Below the pieces are notes generated by a model that did not search any database, was not told the origin of the DNA, and saw nothing but the letters and a program-made list of their open reading frames with translations. This document shows, one piece after another, positions 26,122 through 35,342 of a stretch of 64,000 bases of DNA. Positions within the stretch are counted from its first letter, which is position 1; every line of letters begins with the position of its first letter. The position numbers were made by a program, and so were the translations under genes. Source of the DNA: SABY01 sp964523795 (GTDB lineage Bacteria; Bacteroidota; Bacteroidia; Bacteroidales; 4484-276); contig CAZGAO010000007.1 of assembly GCA_964523795.1 (NCBI GenBank), positions 1 to 64,000 on the forward strand. Direction: 5' to 3'.

Positions 26122-26373
26122 TTATTGCAACTTTTCATCACTATCAAATTTATCTACAATTTCACCGGGGCTGAGCGTAGTATCGGGCAGCACAAAGTCA
26201 GGGCAAAAGCCCATGTCTTCTTTCATGACAAATCGTTTGCATTTCTTCCATTTTTTAGAGCCAGCATTGCAGTAGGTCTCTAAAAAACTTTGCTTTGCCT
26301 CTTTACCAATCGCATAGTCCGAAGTATTTACCAGGCGGCATTGCTCATAATTAGTACAAATTTGCGTTCCCAT
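26122..26373 (-). CDS. Small cysteine-rich protein upstream of dsrC
   Basis: 83 residues, not recognised. Five cysteines are spread as ICTNYEQC, TYC, KKCKRF and GFCPDF, and the chain is rich in Lys and acidic residues with no membrane segment. The spacing could hold an Fe-S cluster or zinc. The start is taken at the ATG at 26373. An in-frame GTG or ATG further up is less likely. It is the first gene of the leftward dsrC operon, or at least in line with it, at 146 bases. Confidence 0.65.
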   Translation of the reverse strand: MGTQICTNYEQCRLVNTSDYAIGKEAKQSFLETYCNAGSKKWKKCKRFVMKEDMGFCPDFVLPDTTLSPGEIVDKFDSDEKLQ

Positions 26374-26766
26374 AGTTTTATGTTTTGAAGGGCGAAAATT
26401 ATATCTTTTTTCCATGCCCACGGCCACGACTTTTGAAGGGATTATTTTTAGCTAAGCAATATTTTTTTTGAATTGCAAAATTTTAAGAAGTTATTTAAAA
26501 CTAAAATCTACATATTCAAATATTTAAATGTAAGTATTAAATGAGTGTAAATAAAGTAACTTATGTTGATAATCAATATTTGAGTCATCAATTTATAGCC
26601 AATCTTAATAAAATGTTTATCGACAAATTTCCTTATTTCCAGGTGTATCTTTTTGATATTGTTTGTTAATTTGCAAAATCATCAAGTGGTTTTGTAACAG
26701 ATTTTGATATTGAAACCGCGTAATAAAAATTATCAAAAATCGTAATACACAATTAAAAATAAACGA
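26374..26766. other. AT-rich divergent intergenic region
   Basis: Nearly 400 bases between the divergent Cys-rich and DnaJ/TerB genes. It must hold both promoters, but no clean TTTG-N19-TAnnTTTG pair is visible. No open frame or hairpin stands out. Confidence 0.5.
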
Positions 26767-27597
26767 ATGGCAAAATACGGAAAATGGGTTGGTGGCGGAT
26801 TGGGCTGGGCTTTGGGTGGCCCCATAGGCGGAATTATTGGATTTATGTTTGGGTCGATGTTCGATGGGATAAACTCGGGTGCTTATGCCTGGGACAAAAC
26901 CATTGGCGATGACCGTGGTCGAGGTCGAAGTTATGACAGCTACAGCAATTACGATGACTACACCGGTGGAGGCTACGATAGATCAGCTAACTACGAATAT
27001 ACTGATACGCAGACGCAGACCGGCGATTTTACGGTAAGCCTGATGATACTGGCTTCGGCAGTAATGAAAGCTGATGGCAAGGTAGTGAAGTCGGAATTGG
27101 ATTTTGTGAAGCAATTTTTGCGCAACCAGTTCAGCGATGCTGTGGTTCAGCAAAACCTTCTGGTGCTTCGCGAAGTGCTGAAAAAGGAAGTGAGCCTGTA
27201 TGAGGTTACCGGCCAAATTCGGAAATTTATGGATCAGGCTTCCAAGCTACAATTACTGCATTTCTTGTTTGGGATATCCATGGCTGATGGACATCTCCAC
27301 GCCAAAGAGATCGATGTAATCGAAACCATCTCCCGGTTTTTGGGTATTCGCATGGCCGAATTCGAATCCATCAAAGCCATGTTTGTCAAGGATAATTTTC
27401 ATAATTATACAATCCTCGAAATTACCCCCGATGCCAACGACGATGAGGTGAAGAAGGCCTATCGCAAAATGGCCGTCAAATACCATCCCGACAAGGTAAG
27501 TCATCTGGGTTCCGAAATACAGGAATCGGCCAAGAAAAAATTCCAGGAACTGAACACCGCATACAACGCGATAAAAAAGGAGAGAGGGATAAAGTAG
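26767..27597 (+). CDS. DjlA-like protein: glycine-rich N-terminus, TerB domain, C-terminal J domain
   Basis: 276 residues. A Gly-rich hydrophobic stretch (residues 6-30, GGGLGWALGGPIGGIIGFMF) may insert into the membrane. A TerB-like helical domain follows (residues 85-200) and then a J domain at the C-terminus with the Hsp70-stimulating HPD in KYHPDKV. The order matches DjlA co-chaperones. Stand-alone on the + strand. Confidence 0.9.
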   Translation: MAKYGKWVGGGLGWALGGPIGGIIGFMFGSMFDGINSGAYAWDKTIGDDRGRGRSYDSYSNYDDYTGGGYDRSANYEYTDTQTQTGDFTVSLMILASAVMKADGKVVKSELDFVKQFLRNQFSDAVVQQNLLVLREVLKKEVSLYEVTGQIRKFMDQASKLQLLHFLFGISMADGHLHAKEIDVIETISRFLGIRMAEFESIKAMFVKDNFHNYTILEITPDANDDEVKKAYRKMAVKYHPDKVSHLGSEIQESAKKKFQELNTAYNAIKKERGIK

Positions 27598-27621
27598 GGA
27601 GCGGTGAGCAGGGAGCGGTGA

Positions 27622-27691
27622 GTAGTAGGTAGTAGGTAGTAGGTAGTAAGTAGTAAGTAGTAAGTAGTAAGTAGTAAGTAGTAAGTAGTAA
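27622..27691. repeat. Heptanucleotide microsatellite, ten units
   Basis: Three units gtagtag are followed by seven units gtagtaa, in perfect register. It is noncoding and lies just past the DnaJ/TerB stop. Such tracts change length by slippage. Confidence 0.9.
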
Positions 27692-27884
27692 GTAGAGCCG
27701 CACAGCCTGCTCCGATTATCGGGGGACGTGCGTCAGGAATATAGAGACCAGCAATTTGTGCGTTTTTAAATATTTGAAATAATGGAGTTTTGGAGTGATT
27801 TTGAGCGAAGTCCTGCAGCTGTGGGCTCCCGACCATTGGGGAAATTCTTGCCAAAGGCGGGAATTGAAATGAATTAATCTCTGA

Positions 27885-28223
27885 TATAGCATTATTAGCC
27901 CGCAACTAAACAACAATCCCATCATCGGTGGGGATACGCTTTATAATTATGTGCATCGCAACATATTACGCGATGCCACTTCTCTAGTCTATGGAAATTT
28001 ACTGGGTGATGAGGGAAACATAATTGTTGGCGAAGTTTATGAAAATGAATACACCTATCACATAAATAATACCTGGCTGGCTCATCATTGCCACACCATA
28101 GCATTTATTGGCAGTTGGGATGTCTCATACATTTTTATTGATATTGTTCAGATAGTAGAGCTTGAAATTAAAACTTCTTTCAATCTGTCGCTTAGAACCA
28201 AAAAGTCAAAACCTGAGTTATAG
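27885..28223 (+). pseudogene. Remnant of an Omp28-like outer-membrane protein
   Basis: Translation in this frame gives NNNPIIGGDTLYNYVHRNI followed by LRDATSLVYG and later LAHHCHTIAFIGSWDVSYIF. The YVH and HC-x-AF patterns resemble the C-terminal region of Omp28-type proteins. There is no start codon, signal peptide or N-terminal region, and the frame opens right after a TGA at 27882. This looks like the end of a deleted gene. A chance open frame remains possible. Confidence 0.4.
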
Positions 28224-28405
28224 GCTAAAGATAGTTTGCCGACTTTAACACCCAAGGCTGAAAACTCCCAAGCCCGACTTATCCAAAAAAATCTGCCATT
28301 TATAATTTTACCTACATTTGATTTTTTTTGAGAACTCCTTTGATGATTGCTTTTATTAGTTGAAATTTAAAAACCAATAGATAATTTATTTTAAACAATC
28401 ACCCA

Positions 28406-29959
28406 ATGAAACACAAAACCTTAGTACTTATTATGGTGTTGGTTCTACTGCTTAAATGCAGCATTGCTCAAGCCGTCCCTCAGTCTGGCACTATTGATTC
28501 GTCAGACTCCAGTTACAATCCTCACGAACTAAAAGGTTTGGTGCTCGACCACGACAAGCAAACGGCTTTGCCCTACGCAACCATTTATGTTTTGCACACG
28601 AACAAGGGTGCCGTGAGTAATGAACACGGCCATTTTACAATCGATATTTCTGGTTTGGGAATTTCTGATACCCTTCGTTTCCAGTACATTGGCTTTAAAA
28701 CACGAAATATTCCATTGTCCGATTTCGATTCTGTAAGTACGGTGTATTTGCAGGAGGAGATATTTAACCTGAATGAAGTGCTTGTTTTTGGTAGCAATCC
28801 CGATCCCAGAGAAATTGTGAAAAAAGTGCTCGAAAACAAAGCCCAAAATTACAAGGCATCAGGCAGCAGGCGGCAGGTATTTGTGCGCGAGCGACATATC
28901 CAGGATGTTGTTGATTTTGATATTAAATACAAAAAAAGCACTATTGATGGTTTGGATGAGAAAATGATAGATTTGATGGAGGATAAATTCCCGAGAAATT
29001 TTACTTCGTTTACCGATTTTTTGGGTGATTTGTACTTTAACAAAAAACTTGACGATTCGATAATATTTAAAGTAAACCCCATTAAAATGGTTGAGCTTAA
29101 AGAAAAAGATATTGCCGAGCCTGAGATGATGGAAAGTACTTTTGAGAATGTTTTTAAAAACACAAATGAAGGCGAATACTGGAAAGTGAAAAGTGGACTT
29201 TTTGGTAGTAAAATTGAAATGGATAGCCTGGTGGAGGAAAAATCAAACGATAGTCTGGATATAAATAAACGAAAGGTAAAGGACTATGCGCGGAGTTTGA
29301 ATTATAATATTATGTACAGCTCGTTGACAAACAAAGATCAATGGGAATTTTTGCACAAAACGGGAAAATACGATTACAGCCTTGCCGGGGGCACCCGGGT
29401 AAATGGTGAGGATGTGTATATTATCGATTTTACGCCCAAAAGCTCCGGTGTATTCAGCGGGCGTATGTTTATTGCCATGAACACTTACGCGCTTATCAGG
29501 GCTGATTATGATTATGCCCCCGGCAAAATCGGCAGAGATTTTCAATTTTTAGGAGTGGGATATACCGAAACCGGGTTTGGCGGCTCTGTTTATTTTGAAA
29601 AGAAAGACGACCGCTACGTCTTGAAATATTTTGCCTTTACATCAGGATCGAGCGTAAACTTCGACAGGCCTTTGGCATTGATAAAAAAAAGAACGCGATT
29701 CCTTTTCGATAAAAAACTAAAGGAGATCAGGGTGAACATTGATGTGTCTTTACTAATGCGTGGGTCGGTCGAGTATTTGGTGCTTAGCGATGAAGATATT
29801 TCAGCAGCACAATTTGCCGGATTTACGCAACCCGAAACCATGGAAGTAATTTATGTTGATCAGTTTGATGACAAACTTTGGCAAGGGTTCTCCATAATTG
29901 AGCCTACCCGACAAATGAAAGAATATAAAAAACAAGAACTCAATTTTAAAAGTAATTAG
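28406..29959 (+). CDS. Outer-membrane protein with carboxypeptidase-regulatory-like domain
   Basis: 517 residues with a signal peptide (hydrophobic residues 6-24, ending about QAVPQ). Residues 40-125 form a CarboxypepD_reg-like beta-sandwich (LKGLVLDHDKQTALPYATIY, GHFTIDISGL) as seen at the N-terminus of many Bacteroidota surface proteins. The rest is beta-rich with no plug or TonB box seen. Function unknown. It stands alone between a repeat-rich gap and a broken T9SS gene. Confidence 0.85.
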   Translation: MKHKTLVLIMVLVLLLKCSIAQAVPQSGTIDSSDSSYNPHELKGLVLDHDKQTALPYATIYVLHTNKGAVSNEHGHFTIDISGLGISDTLRFQYIGFKTRNIPLSDFDSVSTVYLQEEIFNLNEVLVFGSNPDPREIVKKVLENKAQNYKASGSRRQVFVRERHIQDVVDFDIKYKKSTIDGLDEKMIDLMEDKFPRNFTSFTDFLGDLYFNKKLDDSIIFKVNPIKMVELKEKDIAEPEMMESTFENVFKNTNEGEYWKVKSGLFGSKIEMDSLVEEKSNDSLDINKRKVKDYARSLNYNIMYSSLTNKDQWEFLHKTGKYDYSLAGGTRVNGEDVYIIDFTPKSSGVFSGRMFIAMNTYALIRADYDYAPGKIGRDFQFLGVGYTETGFGGSVYFEKKDDRYVLKYFAFTSGSSVNFDRPLALIKKRTRFLFDKKLKEIRVNIDVSLLMRGSVEYLVLSDEDISAAQFAGFTQPETMEVIYVDQFDDKLWQGFSIIEPTRQMKEYKKQELNFKSN

Positions 29960-30324
29960 AAATACAATCCCTGATAATTTCCCCGAAGAGTCATGGCAGG
30001 CTACCAATGACATGATTCTGCAAATGTGTGTTTTCAGGAGATTTTTCCCGTTGGTACCAGTGACATGTTTTTGCAATCGTTTGGATATGAGATTTCTCCC
30101 TTCGGTCGAAATGACAATCAATGCCGAAAAAACAGAAATCTACGATTTCATCTTTTTTCGAGCCCAGGATTCAAGAATCCCGGATTTGCAACATCCTCGA
30201 AAATTTTGGCAGTGAGCTTGTCGAAGGGAACAATTAACGATCTTCTTAAAAAACTGTTAATATTTCGCATTTAAATATCTAAATACTTAAATTTGTCGCC
30301 TAATTATACATTAAACTTTTAATT
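29960..30324. other. Intergenic region with a dispersed hairpin fragment
   Basis: No gene. GGATTC-aa-GAATCC at 30167-30180 and aacatcctcgaaaa at 30190-30203 recur in inverted orientation inside MITE-like copy D (49780-49810), which marks a dispersed element. TAAATTTG at 30288-30295 is a possible -7 box for the next gene. Confidence 0.6.
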
Positions 30325-32139
30325 ATGAAAAAACTCGTTTACTTGTTTGCGATTTCTTTTATGCTTCAGGTATCCGCTTTTTCCCAAACCGCTATTATCA
30401 GCGAGGATTTTACCAGCCCGATTTCTAATTGGGATTTGGGCGAAAACTGGGGACAGGAGGATGGCTATCTGATGCTCTATTATTATCCTATCCACGAGAA
30501 TTATGATTTCTCGGCCTACACGCCCGAATTTATGGTTCCCGACAATGGTGGAGATATTGTATTCTCACTTTTTCTTGATGTTTATTTGGCCAATGCTACC
30601 AATGAGCTGTGCGAAATATCGGTAGTGAAAGCTGACGGGGAAGATATTTTGTGGAGCCATCAATTGACTGATGGCCCCTGGGGCGACTTTTCCGGCAGCG
30701 AGCTGACTCTGTCGCTCAACGACTATGCCGGCCAAAGCGTGCGCATGCGTCTGCGTTCCTACGGTGCAACCACCCAAGCCCTGTGGGGATGGTTTATTTT
30801 TAACGTAAACCTTACCACCTGGTTCGATCATGAGCTTTGCGCCATGCAAATTGCCGGCCCCACTAACCTGGATATTTCGGAAACGGGTACCTGGGAGGTC
30901 GAAGTGAAAAACCAGGGCTTGAACAGCGAATCCGGTTTTTTGATTAATCTGCACAGCTTTAAAAGTGTGGAGATATTGGCTACTACTTCCTACAGCGGCA
31001 CGTTGAATTCCGGAGAAACCTCTGTTGTTGAGGTAGAATGGGCTGGAGAGCTTTCTCACAATACAGTTGTTTACGCCAGCATCGAATCGGCAAGCGATCA
31101 ATTTGCCAATAATAACCGCTCCTCAGGACGCTTCCTGCGTGTGGAACCTGAATTGGATTACAATATTTTATTTTGGGATAACGATAACGGCATTGCCTCG
31201 GTCGAGAACCCCGAAACCGGTGTAATGCAAGAACCCCATCGAGGATTGCAAAAGGCTTTCCAAATGGCAGGTATCAGCGTGGATATGGTGAGTAATTTGC
31301 CCACAAGCCTTGAGGAATACGACATTGTGATTACCACAATGGGGTGTTACTGTTTGAGCTGAGGTCAGACCCCGCCCGGTACTGTAAGTGTAACAGACCA
31401 GGCCCGCCTCATTGATTATCTTAGCAATCAAAATGGAAATCTTTATATCGAAAGTGTTAATCTGGGTAACGATCATCGCGATAGCGATTTGATTGATTTG
31501 ATTGGTTTAAAATTCGTAAGCGATGGAATCGAAGATGAATTTGACGGCATTAGTGGTGTAAACGACACCCTGCTCGCCCAAATCAACATGCAATACGATG
31601 GTGGCGACTCGCCCCAATTTAGCATCGACCAGATGGCTTTTACCGATAGTCAAGAGCTTTACCGCTCGGACGATGGTTATGGCCGTATGTTTTTGACCGA
31701 CCCAGGTCAATCCTGGAAAGCTATCGCATCTACGCTTGTTTTTGGTGCCTTGCGCGATGGCGATAGCCTAAGCATGAAACCCTACTTGATGGCCGAAATG
31801 GTCGATTATTTTCTGGGTATAAATACCATTACTGACATTAAGGAGGTGCTTAGGCCTTATGCAGCAAAGCAAATGATTGCCTTTCCAAATCCTGCGGTAA
31901 GTGTCACCAATTTTGATTTTACCCTGGAAGCTTCCACTGCTGCCCGACTTTCTATTTATGATGAAATGGGTAGAAAAATTCGTGATTTTGACTTGAACAA
32001 TTATGCTTCAGGTAATCATACCCTTAAGTGGAATCTCACCAGCAACACGGGAATGCCTGTTGCTGACGGACTGTATTTTTATCATCTTAGCGCAGGAGAT
32101 AAAAATATTTCCTCGGGTAAGTTGCTGATACGCCGTTAG
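30325..32139 (+). pseudogene. T9SS-secreted surface protein interrupted by an in-frame TGA
   Basis: A signal peptide (residues 1-22, ending FSQ) leads into beta-sandwich domains including a CARDB-like stretch. The frame hits TGA at 31360-31362 and continues open in the same frame to 32139. Both sides read as one protein: DIVITTMGCYCLS, stop, GQTPPGTVSVTDQARL. TGG to TGA is the simplest change. The last 80 residues are a type IX sorting domain (FPNPAVSVTNFDF to GKLLIRR), so the truncated product would lack its secretion signal. TGA ends other genes in the window, so a reassigned code is unlikely. Confidence 0.85.
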
Positions 32140-32160
32140 TAATTAATATTGAAAAAATAA

Positions 32161-32203
32161 AAAACCGGAAGCAGGCTTCAAACTGCTTCCGGTTTTTTTT
32201 TGG
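32161..32203 (+). terminator. Strong rho-independent terminator
   Basis: A 14-bp stem AAAACCGGAAGCAG / CTGCTTCCGGTTTT with an 8-base loop is followed by a T-run. It ends the interrupted T9SS gene. Confidence 0.92.
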
Positions 32204-32207
32204 ATTT

Positions 32208-32246
32208 AGCCAGGGTTTGACTTGAAGTCAAACCCTGGCTTTTTTT
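32208..32246. terminator. Bidirectional terminator formed by a 33-bp palindrome
   Basis: AGCCAGGGTTTGACT and AGTCAAACCCTGGCT pair perfectly over 15 bases around tga (32208-32240), and a T-run follows on the + strand. It separates convergent genes and belongs by length and centre to the 33-bp palindrome family. Confidence 0.8.
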
Positions 32247-32256
32247 AAGAAAAAAT

Positions 32257-33642
32257 TTAAAAAAGATAATTCAAACCAATATAAAAGCCGCTGCTTCCAT
32301 CGCGCGTATCGGTGGCAAGGCCATAATCCACAGCAATAATAAAGTTTTGATTCATGGCAATGCGCAGCCCTGCACCATAACTTACATGCAACCGCTCAGC
32401 CCCAAAATCGAAATATTCGGCTTCATCGGTCAGGTTTAAGTCTTTTACTTTTTCTTCCACACCGATGCGTTGGATAACCTGGCCGGCATCCATAAAAGCA
32501 TTCAATCCAAAATAGAAATTTTGATTTAAAAATCGGGTACGATAAAATTTCCACCGCAGCTCAAAATTAGCGTAAGCGATACCGTCGCCCACCACGCGGT
32601 TGCGCGGAATACCGCGCATATTGCGCACGCCGCCCAAGCCTTCTTCGGTAGCGCCTTTCAAAAGTGAGGTAATAATCAGGTTTTGGATATAAAAAGGCGC
32701 GTGGCCGGCAATAGTGGTTTGCATGGCCAGCCGGGCAGCGAAGGATAAGTTGCGTGGGATAATGGTAAAATACTGTCGGTGGATGAGGCTTAGCTTTAGA
32801 TAGCTCTGATCGATAGATCCGAGAAAATCGGGAGCACCCTCCAGCGACAGCTCCGTCCACAGGCCACGCATGGGGTTGGGTTTGTTGTCGCGGCTGTCGT
32901 ACATAAGCCCGGCTTTAAGCATGGCAAGATTTCCACCCCCGGCCTCATCCTGCGGAATAATATCCCACGCCACGTATTTATCGTACAGGCCGGGCTGCTC
33001 CGATAGCGGTGGCAACTTATCCTCCTCATCCTTGCCCTTGTTTAGCTTGTCGATGTCAACCGGGCCAATGTCAAAATTGTAGTATTGCAAACCCCCGAGC
33101 CATTTCAACTTGCCGCGAATAATCCCATTAAAGTCGGCTTTAAAGCGAAACATCTTGTTGTTCATCCGGTAAAAAACCCGGCTCCTGTAAATGCTGTCAG
33201 ACTCCGAATCGTCTTCCCAATCGTGATTGTAAACGGCCTCGTAGCCGTTGAAACCAAAAAAGTTGTAAGCCTGGTTAGGGATGTAACTTAGGTCGATGGT
33301 CATCCCGATATTTTTAATCAGCCGATCCGAATCGTACATAAAGCGGTAAATGCCGCTTCCACGAGTATAGGCCGAAACTTCCAAATAAATGGAGTGGTCG
33401 TAATTTGGATACCTGTCGCCATCGCCATAATTATAAAGGTTGATAAGTCCGCCGTATTGAAATCCCAGGTCATTGTCCCACGAAATGGCCGGCAGCAAGC
33501 CGAAGTTCCATCCTGTTTTTACTTCTGTTGTGTCATTTGGATTTTTTTGTGCTTGTAGGGAATTTCCAAATAAAAAGCATAGAAAGCAAAGCAGAAGTAC
33601 CCGATGAGCAATGCCTGAAATTTTTATGGTAAATAATGACAT
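32257..33642 (-). CDS. Omp85/BamA-like outer-membrane beta-barrel without POTRA domains
   Basis: 461 residues with a signal peptide (residues 1-31, ending LQAQ). The remainder is a beta-barrel with the Omp85/surface-antigen pattern in its C-terminal half (LGGVRNMRGIPRNRVVGDG, then FELRWKFYRTR) and a terminal aromatic strand (IGLNYLF). No POTRA repeats precede it, so it is not BamA or TamA itself. Members of this short group are of unknown function. The lipoprotein gene 15 bases upstream is probably cotranscribed. Confidence 0.85.
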   Translation of the reverse strand: MSLFTIKISGIAHRVLLLCFLCFLFGNSLQAQKNPNDTTEVKTGWNFGLLPAISWDNDLGFQYGGLINLYNYGDGDRYPNYDHSIYLEVSAYTRGSGIYRFMYDSDRLIKNIGMTIDLSYIPNQAYNFFGFNGYEAVYNHDWEDDSESDSIYRSRVFYRMNNKMFRFKADFNGIIRGKLKWLGGLQYYNFDIGPVDIDKLNKGKDEEDKLPPLSEQPGLYDKYVAWDIIPQDEAGGGNLAMLKAGLMYDSRDNKPNPMRGLWTELSLEGAPDFLGSIDQSYLKLSLIHRQYFTIIPRNLSFAARLAMQTTIAGHAPFYIQNLIITSLLKGATEEGLGGVRNMRGIPRNRVVGDGIAYANFELRWKFYRTRFLNQNFYFGLNAFMDAGQVIQRIGVEEKVKDLNLTDEAEYFDFGAERLHVSYGAGLRIAMNQNFIIAVDYGLATDTRDGSSGFYIGLNYLF

Positions 33643-33657
33643 CTTTTTTTTTAAAAT

Positions 33658-34176
33658 TTATTGAATCTGATTTTTGTATTGCGCAAGTTTCCCCTGGTCG
33701 ATAATCGCGTTTATTTCCTGCCCAAAATTGGCAAAGTCGTTGCGCCTTCCAAGTTCGTAATATTCCTCAAAAGGATCGTCGTCGAGGATATAGTTCATCA
33801 GGCGATCAGCATTCAGCACCATGTCCATGTTGTAATAATCGGCGTAGGTAAAACTAAGAAAAGCTGTGTTAACGCTAATCCCCCGGTTGTCGAGCAAGTA
33901 AGCCTGATTCAATTTTGTGGGATAAGTAAACTGGCCGCCTCGCAGCAAATCGGATGGGGCAGGGTAGGCGGTGATTTTGCCTTTGTCGGCTGACAACGTT
34001 ACGGGTACCTTATCATCGTAATCTTTTTTTGTTTTGTAAACAATGGCCGGAGGAGAGGCTATTCCAACACCCGCATAATTTTGCTGCATAAGATTTTTTT
34101 TACCTGAATTACAAGCTCCTAAAAGAATTAACTGCACAAGGATAATGATAAAAAATAGTGTTTGTGATTTTTTCAT
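33658..34176 (-). CDS. Lipoprotein of unknown function
   Basis: 172 residues with a lipobox LLGAC near residue 21, so it is a predicted lipoprotein. No domain is recognised. The chain includes KLNQAYLLDNRGISVNTAFL and ends in a helical segment. It sits directly upstream of the Omp85-like barrel and may be its partner. This pairing is inferred from spacing only. Confidence 0.75.
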   Translation of the reverse strand: MKKSQTLFFIIILVQLILLGACNSGKKNLMQQNYAGVGIASPPAIVYKTKKDYDDKVPVTLSADKGKITAYPAPSDLLRGGQFTYPTKLNQAYLLDNRGISVNTAFLSFTYADYYNMDMVLNADRLMNYILDDDPFEEYYELGRRNDFANFGQEINAIIDQGKLAQYKNQIQ

Positions 34177-34519
34177 TTTGATTTGAAATTTAAAAACTTC
34201 AAAATTAAAATTAATTTACATTTCGTTAACAAAGAAAAATGAGGGTTTAAGAATCATAATATCAATAGCTTGAAATAAAATAGGGGAAGGCTTTTTTGAT
34301 ATTAAATTTGGTGATTCGCTCCTACTGTCGATTGTTATTTACTTTTGCCATGGACAATTTAACGAAGAAATTATTTATGACAAAAGCCACCGACTTTATC
34401 GGGTTTGAGACATTAGCCAGACAAATTTCAGAATATGAATGCCCAAAAAACGGACGGACTTGCCGAAACAGCGACCTTAAATTGTATTCTGAAAGTAGGC
34501 AAACTAAAAATTAATTAAC
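34177..34519. other. AT-rich gap with an unconvincing short frame
   Basis: TACTTTTG (34340-34347) lies just before an ATG at 34350 that opens 54 codons to 34514. The peptide has no recognised features and runs out right before the next gene, so it is left as a leader or remnant, not a gene call. Confidence 0.45.
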
Positions 34520-35263
34520 ATGTTTAAATTGAAAAGTAAAATCATTTATGCAGTAATTTTAATATTTGGAATTACTGCATTTATGAGTTGTGAAAAAAAA
34601 GAGACGAATTCAAACTTACCTCCAGATGATGTAAGCTATTCTTCTCTTTACAAATCGATTGGCTATTGGCATAATGTTGCCGTAAAAAGTGTTTACAAAG
34701 ATTTAGCGGTAAAAGGTACTGTAAACTATAAGTCGATTAGGGAAGGAATGATTGAAGAATTAAATTCAATTGATCCATCAACCTTTGACTTAGCGGAGAT
34801 GCATCAAAATGCTATTACCTCTGATAACATTTTAAGTGCAGAGCTAAACAGAGTTGTAAATGATTCTGTATTAATTGTAAATTCAGAAACATATTTATTA
34901 GTTTTCGCCTATCAATTGGATAATGACTTAATTTCTAGCAAGCTTTATCAAGCGTTAGTCGAAATTAACAGTTTGGTTGATAACTCGGCAAATGACAATG
35001 ATTTTCTTAATGCCGTGCACCATTTATCATCATTAAACTGGTCATCTTCTGATCAGACTTATGTAAATACTTTAATTCAAGTAGTCGATGCTTCTTATGA
35101 ATTTTGGGTGACAAATGGTGGTTATAGTGGTAAATCCTGTACGTTATGTATTATTTGGGCTGATGCAGCTGGAGCAGCTTATGGTACACTCATTGGTCCT
35201 ATTGGGTCAATAATTGAGGGTGCTGTGTTCTCATCACTTGCATACATAAATGACCCAGATTAG
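34520..35263 (+). CDS. Lipoprotein with a glycine-zipper-like C-terminal segment
   Basis: 247 residues. A lipobox FMSC near residue 23 predicts lipid anchoring. The middle is helical and unrecognised. The end has CTLC followed by a hydrophobic small-residue stretch (ADAAGAAYGTLIGPIGSI) that resembles the membrane-active region of small bacteriocin-like peptides. The gene is AT-rich against its neighbours. A four-helix membrane protein follows and could be an immunity partner. That role is a guess. Confidence 0.7.
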   Translation: MFKLKSKIIYAVILIFGITAFMSCEKKETNSNLPPDDVSYSSLYKSIGYWHNVAVKSVYKDLAVKGTVNYKSIREGMIEELNSIDPSTFDLAEMHQNAITSDNILSAELNRVVNDSVLIVNSETYLLVFAYQLDNDLISSKLYQALVEINSLVDNSANDNDFLNAVHHLSSLNWSSSDQTYVNTLIQVVDASYEFWVTNGGYSGKSCTLCIIWADAAGAAYGTLIGPIGSIIEGAVFSSLAYINDPD

Positions 35264-35342
35264 ATTAATAAGTGTAAATTAGTAGACAATTTGGATTTAT
35301 CCATGTTGTCTACATTTTTTTAACGCAAAATTTTTTAATAAA

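Larger units (their letters stand above)
27598..28405. other. Long intergenic region with a microsatellite and a gene remnant
   Basis: Holds a 7-bp tandem repeat (27622-27691), a CCGA-TTAT-CGGG hairpin (around 27712-27721) whose flank resembles the one at 3386, and a decayed Omp28-like piece (27885-28223). The remaining 180 bp to the next gene shows no features. Confidence 0.7.

Noticed and set aside
31360..31362. TGA as selenocysteine or a reassigned code
   Set aside because: TGA ends several normal genes here, no SECIS-like hairpin is evident right after it, and the flanking residues are not a known selenoprotein motif. A TGG to TGA change is simpler.
34296..34514. Small gene of 54 to 72 codons
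   Set aside because: No recognisable motif and a composition like the surrounding noncoding DNA. Kept as a gap note only.
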